DNA of 64,000 nt, from NCBI GenBank assembly GCA_044228795.1, contig JBGAUE010000014.1, forward strand, positions 1 to 64,000, read 5' to 3'. This document shows, piece by piece, positions 1-9,246 of this stretch (its first letter is position 1; every line of letters starts with the position of its first letter). The DNA comes from M0108 sp044228795 (GTDB lineage Bacteria; Pseudomonadota; Gammaproteobacteria; Chromatiales; Chromatiaceae). The position numbers were made by a program, and so were the translations under genes. The notes under the pieces were generated by a model. The model did not search any database. It saw only the letters and a program-made list of their open reading frames with translations, and was not told the origin of the DNA.

Positions 1-49
1 CGCGCGTCTGCGTTCCGTTTGCATTTCATGACGCTATTATACCAGCGTT

Positions 50-546
50 ATGGCAATACTTACTGAAGTCTTAGTAATTTCGAACGGTCTTGCGGACACC
101 TTCACCACTTCGCCGAAGGCCTTTACGCGCCGGCGCAAGCTCCCGCTCCCCAAGCTCTTTCTGTTCCTGTTGTTCCTGACCGCCGGCAGTAAGAGCTAAG
201 GCGTCGACGGCAAGTCCGGTGCGTTCTTTCTTCACGCCCGCAGCAGCGACCTGTGGTCCAAAGCCGAAGCGGTCCACCGCAGCGCCGTGACCAAGGCGCG
301 CGCCAAACTGTCCTGGACTGCGTATGAACGCCTTCATCGGGATGCCGTACGGCTGGCCAATGAGGTTTGGCCGGCCGCCGAGGAGAATACCTGGCGAGGC
401 CTGTCGGTTTTCGCCAACGATGGCTCCAAGTATGATCTGCCGGCTGGCGCTGCGCTGCGCGTGGCGTTCAATCCCGACAGCGGACTCGAGCAACCCGGGA
501 AGGACCCAAAGTGTCTGGTATCCACTGCCCAGGATGTCCGGAGTGT
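50..546 (+). pseudogene. IS4-type transposase N-terminal remnant
   Basis: A frame opening at ATG 50 encodes blocks resembling the N-terminal part of IS4-family transposases: a hydrophobic LFLLFLTAGSKS stretch, GVDGKSGAFF, LWSKAEAVHRSAVTKAR, YERLHRDAVRLANEVWP, FANDGSKYDLP and SGLEQPGK. An in-frame TAA at 197-199 interrupts it just before GVDGKSG. After about position 546 the frame stays open to 784, but the resemblance is lost and no DDE catalytic domain follows. It is therefore a broken 5-prime fragment and cannot encode an active transposase. I saw no terminal inverted repeats or target duplication. The family call rests on recalled motif similarity. Confidence 0.6.
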
Positions 547-903
547 CGCGCGCTCAGGATGCGAAACGGGACATCCCAGTACCCCTTTCGCCTTGCGCTC
601 GGCGACAACCATGAGGTCCCAGCCGCCCCGCTCCGGGTCACGGCACCGTCACGACGTGTCCCCGGCGGGGACGGTCGGAATCGGCCATGACCCGACGACG
701 CATGGCTCGACGGCGTGTCGGATGCGCTCTGCATACCGCCTCCACGGCTCTGGGACCGGTGGCCCCTGCGCCCTACGGCGGTAGGTTCATTCCGACACCT
801 TCCGGGGACTACCGGCCTTCGCTTCCCTCTCCAGGGCCGGCAGCGTTAGAATGCTAAGTAACTAATCCCTGACAAGCCCCCCGCTGCGCTCCTCATACAG
901 ACC
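547..903. other. Intergenic stretch, no supported gene
   Basis: Between the transposase fragment and the 3-prime end of holA I find no reading frame with recognisable protein character and no clear hairpin terminator. Open frames here are low-complexity, Arg/Ser/Pro-rich translations typical of non-coding GC-rich DNA. It may be decayed insertion-sequence material. Confidence 0.5.
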
Positions 904-1935
904 CTATCCGCTTCGGGGAAGGGCCCCTTCCCCTCCCGCCAGGGCATCGCCGATGACCGCCAGGGTCAGCCATGCCTCGCCGGATTCTAGACCCTTGATC
1001 TGACGATCGGCACAAGCGCATTGACCAAGGAGGTGTCGCAACCGGGCAGGTGGCAGGCGGTGCAGGGCCGACTTCAGAGGCCCTTGGCGATTTTTCCAAA
1101 CCCGTTCGGCGTTCAGGAAGGCGTCCAGTGCCCGGGGGCCGGAGCGCGAGGCAAAGGCGGCGCGGGCCAATAGACGGACCTCGCGAGCCAAAACCCACAG
1201 TATCAGGGGCTCGGCGGTGCCCTCGGCGGCGAGGCCGGCGAGGATACGGTGCATGCGGGCGCGATCCCCCGCCAGGGCGGCATCGGGAACATCGAAAAGA
1301 TCAAAGCGGGAGCTGTCGGAGATGGCGCGGCTGAGTTGTTCGGCGTTAAGGGGACCCTCACCGTGAATCAGAACCAGCTTGTCCACCTCTTGGGCAGCGG
1401 CGAGCAAATTACCCTCCACTCGCTCGGCAAGCATGGCAGCGACCTCAGGGCCAGGCCGCAGGCCGCGTTCGCGCAGGCGTTGCCCAATCCAATCCACCAG
1501 CCCCTGGCTATCCAGGGGCTTGACCTGGAGCAGCACCCCGACTCGCTCGACTGACTGAATCCATTTGGCCTGGAGTTCCTGATATTCCAGATTGGGCGCC
1601 AGGACCAAGAGCCGGTTTTCGGGCCTAGGCTGGGCACAATAGTGGCGAACCGCCTCACCGCCCTCGCGACCGATCTTGCCGGAAGCCAGCCGTAACTCGA
1701 TGAGCTTGAGACTGGAAAAGAGGGACAGGGACTGGGCTGCCACCGTCAGCAGGCCCCAGTCGAAATGCCCATCCACCTCGAGAACCTCCCGCTCATCGAA
1801 GCCAAACGCACGGGCCGTCTGGCGGACCAGACTGGCAGCCTCGCCGAGTTGGAAGGGCTCGTCCCCGCAGATCATGACCACCGGCGGCAGTCCCTGCTTG
1901 AGGTGGGAGGCCAGCCAGGGAAACTGGATACGCAT
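904..1935 (-). CDS. holA: DNA polymerase III delta subunit HolA
   Basis: At 343 residues it matches the usual length of the delta subunit of the DNA polymerase III clamp loader, the subunit that opens the beta sliding clamp. The N-terminus (FPWLASHLKQGLPPVVMICGDEPF) has the family's start, with the degenerate nucleotide-binding region typical of delta, followed by QLGEAASLVRQTARAFGF and the helical C-terminal collar ending near LTLAVIGDAL. ATG 1935 gives a full-length protein. It lies 18 bases downstream of lptE on the same strand, the conserved leuS-lptE-holA order of gammaproteobacteria, so co-transcription is likely. Confidence 0.93.
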   Translation of the reverse strand: MRIQFPWLASHLKQGLPPVVMICGDEPFQLGEAASLVRQTARAFGFDEREVLEVDGHFDWGLLTVAAQSLSLFSSLKLIELRLASGKIGREGGEAVRHYCAQPRPENRLLVLAPNLEYQELQAKWIQSVERVGVLLQVKPLDSQGLVDWIGQRLRERGLRPGPEVAAMLAERVEGNLLAAAQEVDKLVLIHGEGPLNAEQLSRAISDSSRFDLFDVPDAALAGDRARMHRILAGLAAEGTAEPLILWVLAREVRLLARAAFASRSGPRALDAFLNAERVWKNRQGPLKSALHRLPPARLRHLLGQCACADRQIKGLESGEAWLTLAVIGDALAGGEGALPRSG

Positions 1936-1953
1936 CAGCCGGCGGGTCCCGGG

Positions 1954-2475
1954 CTAGCCGGCGGGTAAGACGGCACGCAACATCGCGAGTACCTGGGTGG
2001 CCGCGTCCTGGGCCATCTCGGTATAGAGGATCTCCGCCTCCAGTTGCTTGCCCAACACCTCCACATCAGCATTTTCGAAGGTACGGGAGATCTCAAGAGC
2101 CCTGGGCTCGATCAGAACCTTGCCCATGGCGTCACGGGCGTCGAAGCGCAGGTTAAGGAAGAGTTCGGTGGCGATAATCTTGCCATTGCTATCCAGGGCA
2201 CCGACCCTGGAGTTACGGGACTCGGACAGAATGCGAACCAAAGAGCGGGCATCCTTGGGTGAGGTGGCCTGTGGTACTCCGGAGATTTGGAATCTCTCCC
2301 GCAAAATCGCTCCAACCGTGGAGCTGCCCGGGGTCTCGACAAAGACCGGGCTGAAATTGGACGGTATTTCCACCGCCCCCCGCAGTTTGAAGCCACAGGC
2401 TGTCATCAGTGACAAGGCCATCAGCATCGTCACCATTAACCCCAAGTGCCTATCCGCAAGCCCCTTTACCATCAT
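1954..2475 (-). CDS. lptE: LPS-assembly lipoprotein LptE
   Basis: A 173-residue lipoprotein. The N-terminal signal ends in a lipobox (LMTAC, lipidated Cys27), directly followed by GFKLRG, the conserved start of mature LptE. LptE plugs and stabilises the LptD barrel that places lipopolysaccharide in the outer leaflet of the outer membrane. The start overlaps the leuS stop by 4 bases, implying translational coupling, and holA follows at 18 bases. The start could instead be Met14, but the upstream MM pair keeps the overlap with leuS. Gene order and lipobox make the call firm. Confidence 0.92.
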   Translation of the reverse strand: MMVKGLADRHLGLMVTMLMALSLMTACGFKLRGAVEIPSNFSPVFVETPGSSTVGAILRERFQISGVPQATSPKDARSLVRILSESRNSRVGALDSNGKIIATELFLNLRFDARDAMGKVLIEPRALEISRTFENADVEVLGKQLEAEILYTEMAQDAATQVLAMLRAVLPAG

Positions 2476-5018
2476 TGCACCACCAGATTGACCAGCTTGT
2501 TGGGGACCAGGATCACCTTGCGCACCTGGGCCTCGCCCAGGAAGCGACGCACATTGTCGTTATCCAGGGCGGCCCTCTCCACGGCCTGAGGATCCGCATC
2601 CGCGGGCACCTGGACCTTGCCGCGCACCTTACCGTTGACCTGGACCACATAGTCAAGGGTGTCCCGGCGCAAGGCCTCCTCGTCCACGGCAGGCCAGAGT
2701 GCCCGGAGGATGTCGTCACCCAGGCCTAATTCGCGCCAAAGGTAGTGACTCAGGTGGGGTGCGATGGGGGCAAGCAGCCGCAGGACAATGGCGAGACCCT
2801 CGCGCATCACCTCCGCGCTGGCCGCGCTCCGGTCGAGTTTGTGGAGGGTATTGACCATGGTCATGCAACCTGAGACCACGGTATTGAATTGATGACGTTC
2901 ATAATCAAAAAGGGCCTTCTTAAGGGTGGAATGGATCTCATGGCGCGCCTCCCCGGCCTCCAGGCCTCCGCAAACCTCTCGGCCCTCCCGGTGCTCGTCC
3001 AGTGCTAGCGCCCAGACCCGCTTGAGGAAGCGTGAGGCCCCCTCCACGCCCTCGTCGTTCCACTCCAGGGACTGTTCCGGAGGAGAGGTGAACATGGTGT
3101 AAAGGCGCACGGTATCGGCCCCGTAACGATCCGTCAGGACCTGAGGATCAATCCCATTGTTCTTCGACTTGGACATCTTCTCGATGCCCCCGAAAATGAC
3201 GGGCTGGCCATCGGTCTGAAGCCGGCCCCGCACCAGCCGGCTCCGCTCGTCCCGCTCGACCTCCACATCCGCCGGATTGAACCACTGTTTGCGACCCTCG
3301 GCATCCTCCCGATACCAGGTCTCGGCTACCACCATGCCCTGGGTGAGTAGCTGGGTGAAAGGCTCATCGCAATCCACCAGGCCCTCGTCCCGCATCAGTT
3401 TATGGAAAAAGCGGGCATAGAGCAGATGCAGAACGGCGTGCTCGATGCCACCGACGTACTGATCGACCGGCAGCCAGTAACGAGCACGCTCGTCCAACAT
3501 GGCGGTATCGCAGTGGGGGGAACAGTAGCGGGCGTAGTACCAGGAGGACTCGAAGAAGGTATCGAAGGTGTCCGTCTCCCGGGTCTCGCCGCCGCCCAGC
3601 TCGGAGAATTCCGGCATCTTCTTGAGGGGCGATCCCGAGCCATCGACGATGACGTCCTCCGGTAGCCGCACCGGCAATTGGGTCTCGGTGCGCACCTGGC
3701 CATCCGCCCCATGGATCACCGGTAGGGGGCAGCCCCAGTAGCGTTGCCGGGAGACGCCCCAGTCGCGCAGACGAAAGTTGACGCGACGACCGCCCCGACC
3801 CCTCTTCTCCAGCCAGGTGGCGATGGCGTCGCAGGCCTGGGCGAAGTCAAGGCCATCGAAGGGGCCTGAGTCACGCAATACACCCTTCTCGGTGTAGGCC
3901 CCGGTCTCGATACCACAGGGGGAGCCATCGGCGGCGAAGATGACCTGCCTGCGGGGTATGCCGTATTTCTCGGCGAATTCCCAGTCGCGCTGGTCATGGG
4001 CAGGGACGGCCATGACGGCCCCGGTACCGTAGCCCATGAGGACAAAGTTAGCCGCGAAGATGGGCACGGGCGCCCCCGTGATAGGGTGCAGGGCATCCAG
4101 GCCCAGGGCATGGCCTTTCTTCTCCATGGTCTCGATCTCGGCCTCAGAGACGCCACCCTGCCGGCATTCCTCGATGAAGGCCGCCAGACCGGGATCGGTC
4201 GCGGCCGCCCGCCGCGCCAGGGGGTGTTCGGCGGCGACGGCGACATAGGTCACGCCCATGAGGGTGTCCGGACGAGTGGTATAGATGCCGAGCTTCTCGT
4301 CCGAGCCGGCGATACCGAAGTCCATGTGGACGCCCTCGGAGCGGCCGATCCAGTTGCGCTGCATGGCGCGCACCTGGTCAGGCCAGCCATCAAGTCCCTC
4401 GAGGTCGTCCAGAAGTTCCTGGGCATAGTCCGTGATGCGTACGAACCACTGCTCGATCTCGCGCTTCTCCACCGGGGCACCGGAGCGCCAGCCCTTGCCA
4501 TCGATGACCTGTTCGTTGGCCAGTACGGTGCGATCCACCGGGTCCCAGTTCACCATGGACTTGGCGCGGTAGGCCAGACCCTTATCCATGAGGCGCCCAA
4601 ACAGCCACTGTTCCCAGCGATAGTAATCCGGATCGCAGGTCGCCAATTCCCGGTCCCAGTCATAGCCGAAGCCCAGGCTCTTGAGCTGGGTCTTCATGTA
4701 GGCAATGTTGGACAAGGTCCATTGGGAGGGCGGGATGCCGTGTTGGATGGCGGCGTTTTCCGCAGGCAGCCCAAAGGCGTCCCAGCCCATAGGCTGCAGA
4801 ACGTTCTTGCCGAGCATGCGCTGGTAGCGGGCGATGACATCGGCAATGGTGTAGTTACGCACATGGCCCATGTGCAGCTTCCCGGAGGGATAGGGGAACA
4901 TGGCCAGGCAGTAGAACTTCTCACGGCTCGGGTCTTCGATCGCCTTGAAGGACTGAGCTTGTTCCCAGTAGGCTTGGGCCGCCGCCTCAATGGCGCGCGG
5001 ATTATATTCTTGTCGCAT
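2472..5018 (-). CDS. leuS: Leucyl-tRNA synthetase
   Basis: Cytoplasmic class I aminoacyl-tRNA synthetase charging tRNA-Leu. The HIGH motif appears as HMGH at residues 49-52, the KMSKS loop at 614-618, and an editing (CP1) domain with TTRPDTLMG lies between them. The C-terminus carries the anticodon-binding and small C-terminal domain (VQVNGKVRGKVQVP). Its 848 residues are close to the usual 860. ATG 5018 begins MRQEYNPRAIE, the standard bacterial start. It is the first gene of leuS-lptE-holA and starts 30 bases beyond the end of the DAHP synthase gene. Confidence 0.97.
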   Translation of the reverse strand: MRQEYNPRAIEAAAQAYWEQAQSFKAIEDPSREKFYCLAMFPYPSGKLHMGHVRNYTIADVIARYQRMLGKNVLQPMGWDAFGLPAENAAIQHGIPPSQWTLSNIAYMKTQLKSLGFGYDWDRELATCDPDYYRWEQWLFGRLMDKGLAYRAKSMVNWDPVDRTVLANEQVIDGKGWRSGAPVEKREIEQWFVRITDYAQELLDDLEGLDGWPDQVRAMQRNWIGRSEGVHMDFGIAGSDEKLGIYTTRPDTLMGVTYVAVAAEHPLARRAAATDPGLAAFIEECRQGGVSEAEIETMEKKGHALGLDALHPITGAPVPIFAANFVLMGYGTGAVMAVPAHDQRDWEFAEKYGIPRRQVIFAADGSPCGIETGAYTEKGVLRDSGPFDGLDFAQACDAIATWLEKRGRGGRRVNFRLRDWGVSRQRYWGCPLPVIHGADGQVRTETQLPVRLPEDVIVDGSGSPLKKMPEFSELGGGETRETDTFDTFFESSWYYARYCSPHCDTAMLDERARYWLPVDQYVGGIEHAVLHLLYARFFHKLMRDEGLVDCDEPFTQLLTQGMVVAETWYREDAEGRKQWFNPADVEVERDERSRLVRGRLQTDGQPVIFGGIEKMSKSKNNGIDPQVLTDRYGADTVRLYTMFTSPPEQSLEWNDEGVEGASRFLKRVWALALDEHREGREVCGGLEAGEARHEIHSTLKKALFDYERHQFNTVVSGCMTMVNTLHKLDRSAASAEVMREGLAIVLRLLAPIAPHLSHYLWRELGLGDDILRALWPAVDEEALRRDTLDYVVQVNGKVRGKVQVPADADPQAVERAALDNDNVRRFLGEAQVRKVILVPNKLVNLVVQ

Positions 5019-5048
5019 GGGTCGCCTTGGCTTCGAAACTAAAGAAAA

Positions 5049-6107
5049 TCAGGATATCGCGCGGCGGCGGCGGACGGCCTCGGCGAGTTCCTCCAGCAGG
5101 GGTTGTGTGTCATCCCAGCCGATACAGGCATCGGTAATACTCTGGCCATAGGTCAATTCGGTATCGGGGTGCCAGTCCTGGCGGCCCCCGACCAGATGGC
5201 TCTCGATCATGGCACCCATGATCCGCTGATCCCCCCGGGCAACCTGGCCGGCGACGTCACGGCCCACATCCACCTGCTTCTGAGGCTTCTTGCGGCTGTT
5301 GGCGTGGCTGAAATCAATCATGAGGCGCGGGTGCAGACCGGCGTCCTCCATCTCCTCCGCCGCCATGTTGACGCTCTCAGTGTCGTAGTTCGGCCGAGCG
5401 CCCCCGCGCAGGATCACATGGGTATCCGGATTGCCGGCGGTAGCGAAGATGGCAGAGCGGCCCTCCTTGGTGACGGATAGGAAATGATGAGGATGGGCCG
5501 CCGCGTGCATGGCATCCAGGGCAATGCGCAGGCTGCCGCTAGTGGCGTTCTTGAAGCCCACCGGGCAGGACAGCCCTGACGACAGCTCGCGATGGCCTTG
5601 GCTCTCGGTCGTGCGGGCACCTATGGCCCCCCAGCTAATGAGATCGGCAATGTATTGGGGGCTGATGAGGTCAAGGAACTCGGTCCCCGCCGGCACCCCC
5701 AGACCATTGATATCCACCAGCAAGGAGCGGGCCAGTTTGAGACCCTCGTTGATTTCGAAACTACCATCTAGGTGGGGATCGTTGATGAGACCCTTCCAGC
5801 CTACCGTGGTGCGCGGCTTCTCAAAATAGACGCGCATAACAATCAGTAACTCCTTTCGGAGGCGGTCGCGGACCGGCAAGAGTCGTTCGGCGTAATCCCT
5901 GGCCGCGTTGACGTCATGTACTGAGCAGGGCCCCACCACTGCCAGCAGGCGGTCATCATCGTCGTGGAGAATGTCGCGAATGGCGCGCCGGGTATGATGG
6001 ACGGTGGCAGAGATGGCATCCGTCAGGGGGTAAAGCCGGATCAGGTCCTCCGGGGATATCAACTGCTTCATAGCGCGGATGCGTAAATCGTCGGTCTCGT
6101 AGCGCAT
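5049..6107 (-). CDS. aroG: 3-deoxy-7-phosphoheptulonate synthase, class I
   Basis: Catalyses the first shikimate-pathway step, condensing phosphoenolpyruvate and erythrose 4-phosphate to DAHP. Family signatures are clear: VGPCSVHD, MRVYFEKPRTTVGWKG, GARTTESQGHRELSSGLSC, GFKNATSG, MIDFSHANS and ITDACIGW. I chose ATG 6107 (MRYETDDLRI) because AroF/G/H proteins start with this block; an upstream TTG at 6179 would add 24 unconserved residues. From ATG 6107 the protein has 352 residues, the usual length. Whether it is the Phe-, Tyr- or Trp-sensitive isoenzyme cannot be told from motifs alone, so the symbol aroG is the generic choice. Confidence 0.93.
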   Translation of the reverse strand: MRYETDDLRIRAMKQLISPEDLIRLYPLTDAISATVHHTRRAIRDILHDDDDRLLAVVGPCSVHDVNAARDYAERLLPVRDRLRKELLIVMRVYFEKPRTTVGWKGLINDPHLDGSFEINEGLKLARSLLVDINGLGVPAGTEFLDLISPQYIADLISWGAIGARTTESQGHRELSSGLSCPVGFKNATSGSLRIALDAMHAAAHPHHFLSVTKEGRSAIFATAGNPDTHVILRGGARPNYDTESVNMAAEEMEDAGLHPRLMIDFSHANSRKKPQKQVDVGRDVAGQVARGDQRIMGAMIESHLVGGRQDWHPDTELTYGQSITDACIGWDDTQPLLEELAEAVRRRRAIS

Positions 6108-6179
6108 GGGTGTCTCGTCTAACAGCGGGTACGGGCACTGGCGGCGAGGGCCAGGGACAAGGTTCATTTCAGGTGCCAA

Positions 6180-6527
6180 TGGCGCTATCTTACGCTGTAA
6201 TATCCGGGGTGGAACCCTTTGGCTGGTGATTCGGGGCGCGCGAGGTTCATAGGAGGCCTTGATATCTCCCGATGGGCGTCGCGATCAGGGCCCGGTGACC
6301 GCTATCACCCAGTAACCGAGATACCTGCCACCGATGACGCCCCCGCCGCTAGCGCCGCGTTGGGCGGGTCCCTGGCCCTGCGCCGGGATCCCCTGGCGGT
6401 GTGCCTGCTCGGCCTCCTCGCCGCCGAAACCCAAACCCAGGAAGGGCCGTCCGCGTCCCAGCCGAATCACCGCCACCCGATGATTGGTACCTGACCTAGC
6501 CTAACGACACCTTTGGAGAACACCCTC
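6180..6527. other. Divergent intergenic region between DAHP synthase and META gene
   Basis: This stretch separates two divergent genes and should hold both promoters, but I cannot assign convincing -35/-10 pairs. Short open frames on both strands (for example 6285-6476 minus) show no recognisable protein features and lack good ribosome-binding sites. An AGGAGG-like run near 6251 is not followed by a usable start. Confidence 0.4.
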
Positions 6528-7316
6528 TTGCATTCGAAAATATTCGCTTTTCCCCCCCTGATCACCTTGGTCGCCGGATTATCCAGCCAGACCTTGCTAG
6601 CGGTGGAAAACCCGACCGCCCTGACAGCAACTGGCTGGTTATGGCAACAAACCCAGATGAACAATGACGACCTCTTTCGCCCGGACCAGCCAGGGAATTA
6701 CCATCTGCGCTTTCTCGGGGATGGAACTCTCGCCATTCAGGCTGACTGCAACCGGGCCCAGGGTCACTACGAGATTGAAGACCATCGCCTGCGGATCGAG
6801 ATGGGGCCCATGACCCTCATGGCCTGTGGTGAGGCCTCCCTGGGCGACCGCTTCCTGGCCAATCTGGGCGGGGCCAATAGCTATTTTTTTCAGGACGGCA
6901 ACCTCTTCATCGAACTGAAGTTCGATAGCGGTTCCATGAAATTCAGCCCCCAGAACCCAAGTCTGGTTGGCTCCCACTGGCAGGTGACGGGTTACAACAA
7001 TGGCCGGGGGGCGCTGGAGGGCGTCCATGGCGGTACGGAGTTGCAACTCCAGTTCGGTGACGGGGGTTCCCTGAGTGGCTCGGCGGGATGCAACCATTTC
7101 AGCGCGTCCTTTGCCATCAGCGGCGACCAGATCACTATCGGCCCGGCCCTGACAACCCGCAAATTCTGCCAGGACCCGCAAGGAATCATGGAGCAGGAGA
7201 CCGCCTTTCTGACGGCTCTGCCCAGGGCCTCACGCTTCGAACAGACCGGTGATCGGCTGGAGATGCGGATGGCGGATGATGCCCTGGTAGCCACCTTTGT
7301 CAGGTTGCCAGAATAA
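6528..7316 (+). CDS. Exported protein with two META (HslJ-like) domains
   Basis: The 262-residue product has a signal peptide (hydrophobic run to about residue 25) and two tandem META/DUF306-type domains. The first runs about 30-135 (GWLWQQTQ, then ADCNRAQGHY, then GPMTLMACG), the second about 145-262 (SHWQVTGYNNG, then SGSAGCNHFSASF, then TRKFC). META domains occur in HslJ-type heat-inducible and lipoprotein-like envelope proteins; their biochemical role is not settled. I chose TTG 6528 because GGAG at 6515-6518 sits 9 bases before it; the in-frame TTG at 6513 lies on that site. It has no obvious operon partner. Confidence 0.75.
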   Translation: MHSKIFAFPPLITLVAGLSSQTLLAVENPTALTATGWLWQQTQMNNDDLFRPDQPGNYHLRFLGDGTLAIQADCNRAQGHYEIEDHRLRIEMGPMTLMACGEASLGDRFLANLGGANSYFFQDGNLFIELKFDSGSMKFSPQNPSLVGSHWQVTGYNNGRGALEGVHGGTELQLQFGDGGSLSGSAGCNHFSASFAISGDQITIGPALTTRKFCQDPQGIMEQETAFLTALPRASRFEQTGDRLEMRMADDALVATFVRLPE

Positions 7317-7337
7317 CGACGTATTCCCCTGGTGGAT

Positions 7338-8165
7338 TCAAGGATCAAGCACACACCTACCTTCGGGGCGACGCTGGTAGAGCCCCAGCAGGAAGAAGCC
7401 GATACCCAAGGCAGCGGCGAGGTGTTTGAGGCTGTGACCGCTGACGTATTGCGTGAGATCGAGGATGGGCTCGTCCAATAATTCGAACAGCTTCGCCAGG
7501 CCATAGCAGGCCAGCAGCGCCCATAGATACCAGACGGGACGCAGGAGCGGACGATAGGTCAGGGCTATGAAAGGGATGAGCAGCATTGGCAGGAATTGCA
7601 CCAGCACATAAGGCCGCAGATCGCCCCCATCCCCACCGTCGGTAAGGCGCCAGTAAGCGATAGACCCCATGCCTAACGCGACCAGGGGTACCAGGAGGCG
7701 GATGCCCAAGCGGGGCTCGATGTATTCACCCATGACAATGGCCAGGAAGGCCATGAAGGCGACCGTCATGGCGAGCCGGTCCCAAAGGAGCGTCTCATTC
7801 GCGGGCCACAGGTGGTAGTAACCTGAAGTCGGAAACAACAGGGCCGCACCGGCAAAGTACACCAGATAAGCGGGGCGCAGGGCGGGGAGAGCGCCCGCTG
7901 GGACACCTCGGCGCAGGGCGAAAAGACCGGCTGATCCGACCAGGAGGAAGGACAGGTTCGAGAGGGTATCGATACTATTCGGAATACCCCAGTAGGAACG
8001 CTGATCCGCGAAGGCATGGTAGGCAGCTGATTGGGGAATGGGGCCATGGATGACCAGGGCCAGGACCGCTGCCAAAGTCATGCCCAGCATGGCCAGCAGT
8101 CTGGAATCAAGGTTGTTTGTAAAAACCCTAGACATGGACGTTAGGTCCCTTAATCTGTTGCTCAC
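7338..8165 (-). CDS. Ceramidase-like (CREST superfamily) membrane hydrolase
   Basis: A 275-residue polytopic membrane protein of about seven hydrophobic segments. It resembles alkaline ceramidase-type integral membrane hydrolases of the CREST superfamily: IPNSIDTLSNLSFLLVG near the N-terminus, GYYHLWPANETLLWDRL with a His and an Asp in the middle, and a late HSLKHLAAA with two spaced His residues. In that superfamily conserved His, Asp and Ser residues form a metal-dependent active site; a lipid amide substrate is inferred, not shown. The start may be GTG 8165 or ATG 8135, and the sequence does not decide clearly. It is convergent with the META gene. Confidence 0.65.
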   Translation of the reverse strand: MSNRLRDLTSMSRVFTNNLDSRLLAMLGMTLAAVLALVIHGPIPQSAAYHAFADQRSYWGIPNSIDTLSNLSFLLVGSAGLFALRRGVPAGALPALRPAYLVYFAGAALLFPTSGYYHLWPANETLLWDRLAMTVAFMAFLAIVMGEYIEPRLGIRLLVPLVALGMGSIAYWRLTDGGDGGDLRPYVLVQFLPMLLIPFIALTYRPLLRPVWYLWALLACYGLAKLFELLDEPILDLTQYVSGHSLKHLAAALGIGFFLLGLYQRRPEGRCVLDP

Positions 8166-8410
8166 ATGACAAAGCCCCCGACTCGTGGCAGTCGAAGACT
8201 GCCGAGCTCATGATGAATGGCTATGCCTACTTGTCAACCCCCCCGGGGACGCGTGGAAGAACGAGGGCAATTTCCGCCAGACTCCCGAGTATTACGGGAC
8301 GGCAACTGTACGATTGATCAAAGTCCGTCCCGACGGATTGGTGTCAACTAGCCCTCATGGTATCCTCTCATAATCGCGAAAGCCCCTTCGCCCCTGACCC
8401 TTGCACGCTT

Positions 8411-8434
8411 CCCATCGGTCGCCCGATCGATGGG
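8411..8434 (+). other. Inverted repeat in the leader of the antiporter operon
   Basis: CCCATCG at 8411-8417 pairs with CGATGGG at 8428-8434 across a 10-base loop, about 220 bases before mnhE. There is no T-run, so it is not a simple terminator. It could be part of a structured 5-prime leader. The rest of 8166-8518 holds nothing I can support. Confidence 0.3.
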
Positions 8435-8518
8435 TGCGGAGCCGGGTAAGCAACGCCGGCGAAACGAGACCTTACCGATGATCCATCTGTTATCTGGCTT
8501 CACTCTGGTCGCATCGCC

Positions 8519-8659
8519 TTGCTCGGTCCCCTGCGCGGCCTGGTCGATGCATTCGCGGGCCCTGGCGAGCGCTTGATCGATTACAAATTGCATCAGCACA
8601 GCATCCCTTTCGGCATCCCATTGAACGAGCTTCTGGATTTGCCGGACAAACGCCCGTGA
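8519..8659 (+). CDS. Possible small ORF coupled to mnhE
   Basis: From TTG 8519 an open frame of 46 codons ends in TGA at 8657-8659, overlapping the mnhE start GTG (8656) by 4 bases, as at most other junctions in this operon. The translation (start MLGPLRGLVDAF, end LNELLDLPDKRP) looks like ordinary protein rather than Arg/Pro-rich shadow sequence, and the same frame is open back to a TAA at 8447. I do not recognise it. It may be a genuine small protein or the C-terminal remnant of a lost upstream gene. There is no ATG or GTG start in the frame. Confidence 0.3.
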   Translation: MLGPLRGLVDAFAGPGERLIDYKLHQHSIPFGIPLNELLDLPDKRP

Positions 8660-9246
8660 CCCGTCGCCACATGCCCTCCTCCCCCCAAGAACCTGAAACG
8701 GCGCAAGGCCCCGAGGGAGGCCCTCGTCCCCCGCTTCGGGCGGTACTGCTCCGTGGAACTGGCCTCTTCGGCTTCTGGCTGCTGCTTACCGGCCCCGGGA
8801 TGCTCGATGTGTTCTTGGCGGGCGCTTGGGTGGCTTTGCTCGGGGATCTGCTGGTTGGACTCTTGGCGACCCTGGTCGCGACCTGGGTCAGTCTGCGCCT
8901 GTTGCCGCCGTCCCGGGGGCGTCTGCACATTCGCGCCTTTTTGAGACTCGTTGGGCATTTTCTCTGGCAGTCCATGGTCGCCGGGGTGGATGTAGCACGG
9001 CGCGCCTTCGACCCCCGCCTGCCCCTGAAACCCGGGTTTCTCACCTATCCCGTGGGTATCCCGTCAGGGACTGGCCGGGACGCCTTCGGGGCTATCACCA
9101 GCCTGATGCCGGGGACCCTACCGGTGGGGAATGACCCCGACGGGGGCCTGGTCTATCACTGCCTGGACCTGGATCAGCCGGTGGCGGCGTCCCTTGCACG
9201 GGATGAGGCGCTGATGGTCCGTACCCGGGGAGGCATTGCGGAATGA
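8656..9246 (+). CDS. mnhE: Na+/H+ antiporter subunit E (Mrp/Mnh type)
   Basis: A 196-residue membrane protein with the MnhE layout: two or three N-terminal hydrophobic segments, then FLWQSMVAGVDVARRAFDP, GFLTYPVG, ITSLMPGTLPVG and VYHCLDL, the conserved cytoplasmic half. MrpE helps assemble the multi-subunit antiporter that exchanges Na+ (or K+) for H+ across the inner membrane. The start is GTG 8656 within a GTGA overlap with a short upstream frame. It ends in an ATGA overlap with mnhF. The N-terminal 30 residues are Pro-rich and not conserved, so a later start is possible. Confidence 0.88.
   Translation: MTRRHMPSSPQEPETAQGPEGGPRPPLRAVLLRGTGLFGFWLLLTGPGMLDVFLAGAWVALLGDLLVGLLATLVATWVSLRLLPPSRGRLHIRAFLRLVGHFLWQSMVAGVDVARRAFDPRLPLKPGFLTYPVGIPSGTGRDAFGAITSLMPGTLPVGNDPDGGLVYHCLDLDQPVAASLARDEALMVRTRGGIAE

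Noticed and set aside
3996..5042. Long plus-strand frame opposite leuS (348 codons)
   Set aside because: It lies wholly antisense to leuS, and its translation is rich in Gly/Ala/His/Val without known motifs, as expected from the complement of a GC-rich gene.
6285..6476. Minus-strand 63-codon frame between DAHP synthase and META genes
   Set aside because: Gly-rich with no recognised motif and no clear ribosome-binding site; could not be supported as a gene.
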